This document shows positions 6,504-6,935 of a DNA stretch of 6,935 nucleotides, one piece after another. The notes below the pieces were generated by a model. It searched no databases. It had not been told where the DNA came from and was given only the letters and a program-made list of their open reading frames with translations. Made by a program: the position numbers and the translations under genes. How positions within the stretch are numbered: the first letter of the stretch is position 1; each line of letters opens with the position of its first letter. The stretch lies in the NCBI GenBank assembly GCA_030630585.1, contig DAOVMU010000078.1, positions 1-6,935 of the forward strand. Reading direction: 5' to 3'. The DNA comes from Candidatus Bathyarchaeota archaeon (GTDB taxonomy: Archaea; Thermoproteota; Bathyarchaeia; Bathyarchaeales; Bathycorpusculaceae).

Positions 6504-6513
6504 TTATTTAAAT
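6504..6513 (+). promoter_or_regulatory. Probable TATA box of the phosphohexomutase gene
   Basis: TTATTTAAAT contains the perfect palindrome ATTTAAAT (6506-6513). A transcript starting about 25 bases downstream of its centre (near 6535) gives a leader of about 12 bases carrying GGGA at 6537-6540 before TTG 6547. Being symmetric, the box could also direct transcription leftward; upstream BRE elements would normally set direction and none is clear. Confidence 0.45.
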
Positions 6514-6546
6514 GTGTTTGTACGTTACCATGAATCGGGAAAGTAT

Positions 6547-6935
6547 TTGAAATCAAAACTCTTTGGCAGTTCAGGAGTACGTGCAATAGTCAATGTTGCT
6601 TTGACGCCGGTTTTGGTGTCTGAGATAGGCTCAGCCATTGTGACGTTTTCCAAAGCAGAAAACATACTTGTGGGGCGAGATACAAGGGTTTCGGGTTTAA
6701 TGGTTGAGAATGCCTTGGTTTCCGGTTTTTTGGCTGGAGGAGCGAAGGTTGATTGTTTGAGGGTTGTACCTACTCCTGTGTTGGCGTATTTAACTAGGGA
6801 ATTGAAAGCCAATGTTGGGGTCATGATTACCGCCTCGCACAATCCACCACAATACAATGGAATAAAGATTTTCAACAGCGAAGGCGTAGCGTATAATGAG
6901 GAAAGCCAAAGTGAAATTGAAAGAATAGTGGAGCA
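6547..6935 (+). CDS. glmM: Alpha-D-phosphohexomutase, probably phosphoglucosamine mutase (5' part)
   Basis: The gene runs off the right edge; 129 codons are visible of a family usually about 450 long. The enzyme interconverts hexose 6- and 1-phosphates through a phosphoserine, for example glucosamine 6-phosphate to glucosamine 1-phosphate on the way to UDP-GlcNAc. The start, KLFGSSGVRAIVN (residues 4-16), matches the family N-terminus (normally GTxGIRG). VGRDTRVSG (42-50) follows, then PTPVLAYL (75-82) and the catalytic loop TASHNPPQYNGIK (95-107) with phospho-acceptor Ser97. The start chosen is TTG 6547, which begins MKSKLFG as in relatives and has GGGA 6 bases upstream; in-frame GTG 6514 would add 11 residues but lies at the TATA box. 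One oddity is Ala13 where the family nearly always has Gly. The sugar-specificity loop lies beyond the window, so phosphomannomutase or phosphoglucomutase activity cannot be excluded. Confidence 0.88.
   Translation, partial: MKSKLFGSSGVRAIVNVALTPVLVSEIGSAIVTFSKAENILVGRDTRVSGLMVENALVSGFLAGGAKVDCLRVVPTPVLAYLTRELKANVGVMITASHNPPQYNGIKIFNSEGVAYNEESQSEIERIVE

Noticed and set aside
6525..6875. Long minus-strand open frame opposite the mutase gene
   Set aside because: The plus strand here encodes an unmistakable phosphohexomutase with its active-site loop; the minus frame is its shadow.

Overview
The window looks like chromosomal DNA from an archaeon. The evidence is an archaeal type IV pilin N-terminus, a prepilin peptidase with the archaeal C-terminal domain, GGTGA-type ribosome binding sites, TTG/GTG starts and TATA-like boxes (ATTAAATAT, ATTTAAAT) upstream of genes. 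The style of the pilin-like leaders and the many N-glycosylation sequons in the secreted proteins suggest a Bathyarchaeia-like or related Thermoproteota lineage. That placement is inference; no marker gene here settles it. All well-supported genes are on the plus strand.

Region 1 (1-3719) is a tightly packed operon fragment. It holds the last 15 codons of an unknown gene, a membrane-anchored secreted glycoprotein of about 431 aa, and a secreted protein of about 800 aa with a prepilin-like leader and an apparent inserted beta-sandwich module. Stops and starts touch or overlap, so translation is probably coupled. The third gene has no ordinary start codon where its ribosome binding site and leader predict one, which suggests a one-base frameshift or a non-canonical start.

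Region 2 (3720-5183) has a small archaeal type IV pilin with its own promoter and ribosome binding site, then an A24-family aspartic prepilin peptidase with a probable promoter of its own. Together with region 1 this reads as a cell-surface pilus or pilus-like locus: the pilin and the large leader-bearing protein are candidate substrates, the peptidase is the processing enzyme, and the 431-aa glycoprotein is a candidate accessory surface protein. No assembly ATPase or platform protein is in view; these could lie upstream of position 1.

Region 3 (5184-6935) changes to sugar metabolism: a PfkB/ribokinase-family kinase of unknown substrate, a 169-base intergenic region with a short coding-like minus-strand frame, and the N-terminal third or so of a phosphohexomutase, probably phosphoglucosamine mutase, which runs off the right edge. 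Apart from adjacency, nothing directly ties these genes to the pilus locus, although phosphohexomutase products could feed sugar nucleotides to surface glycosylation.
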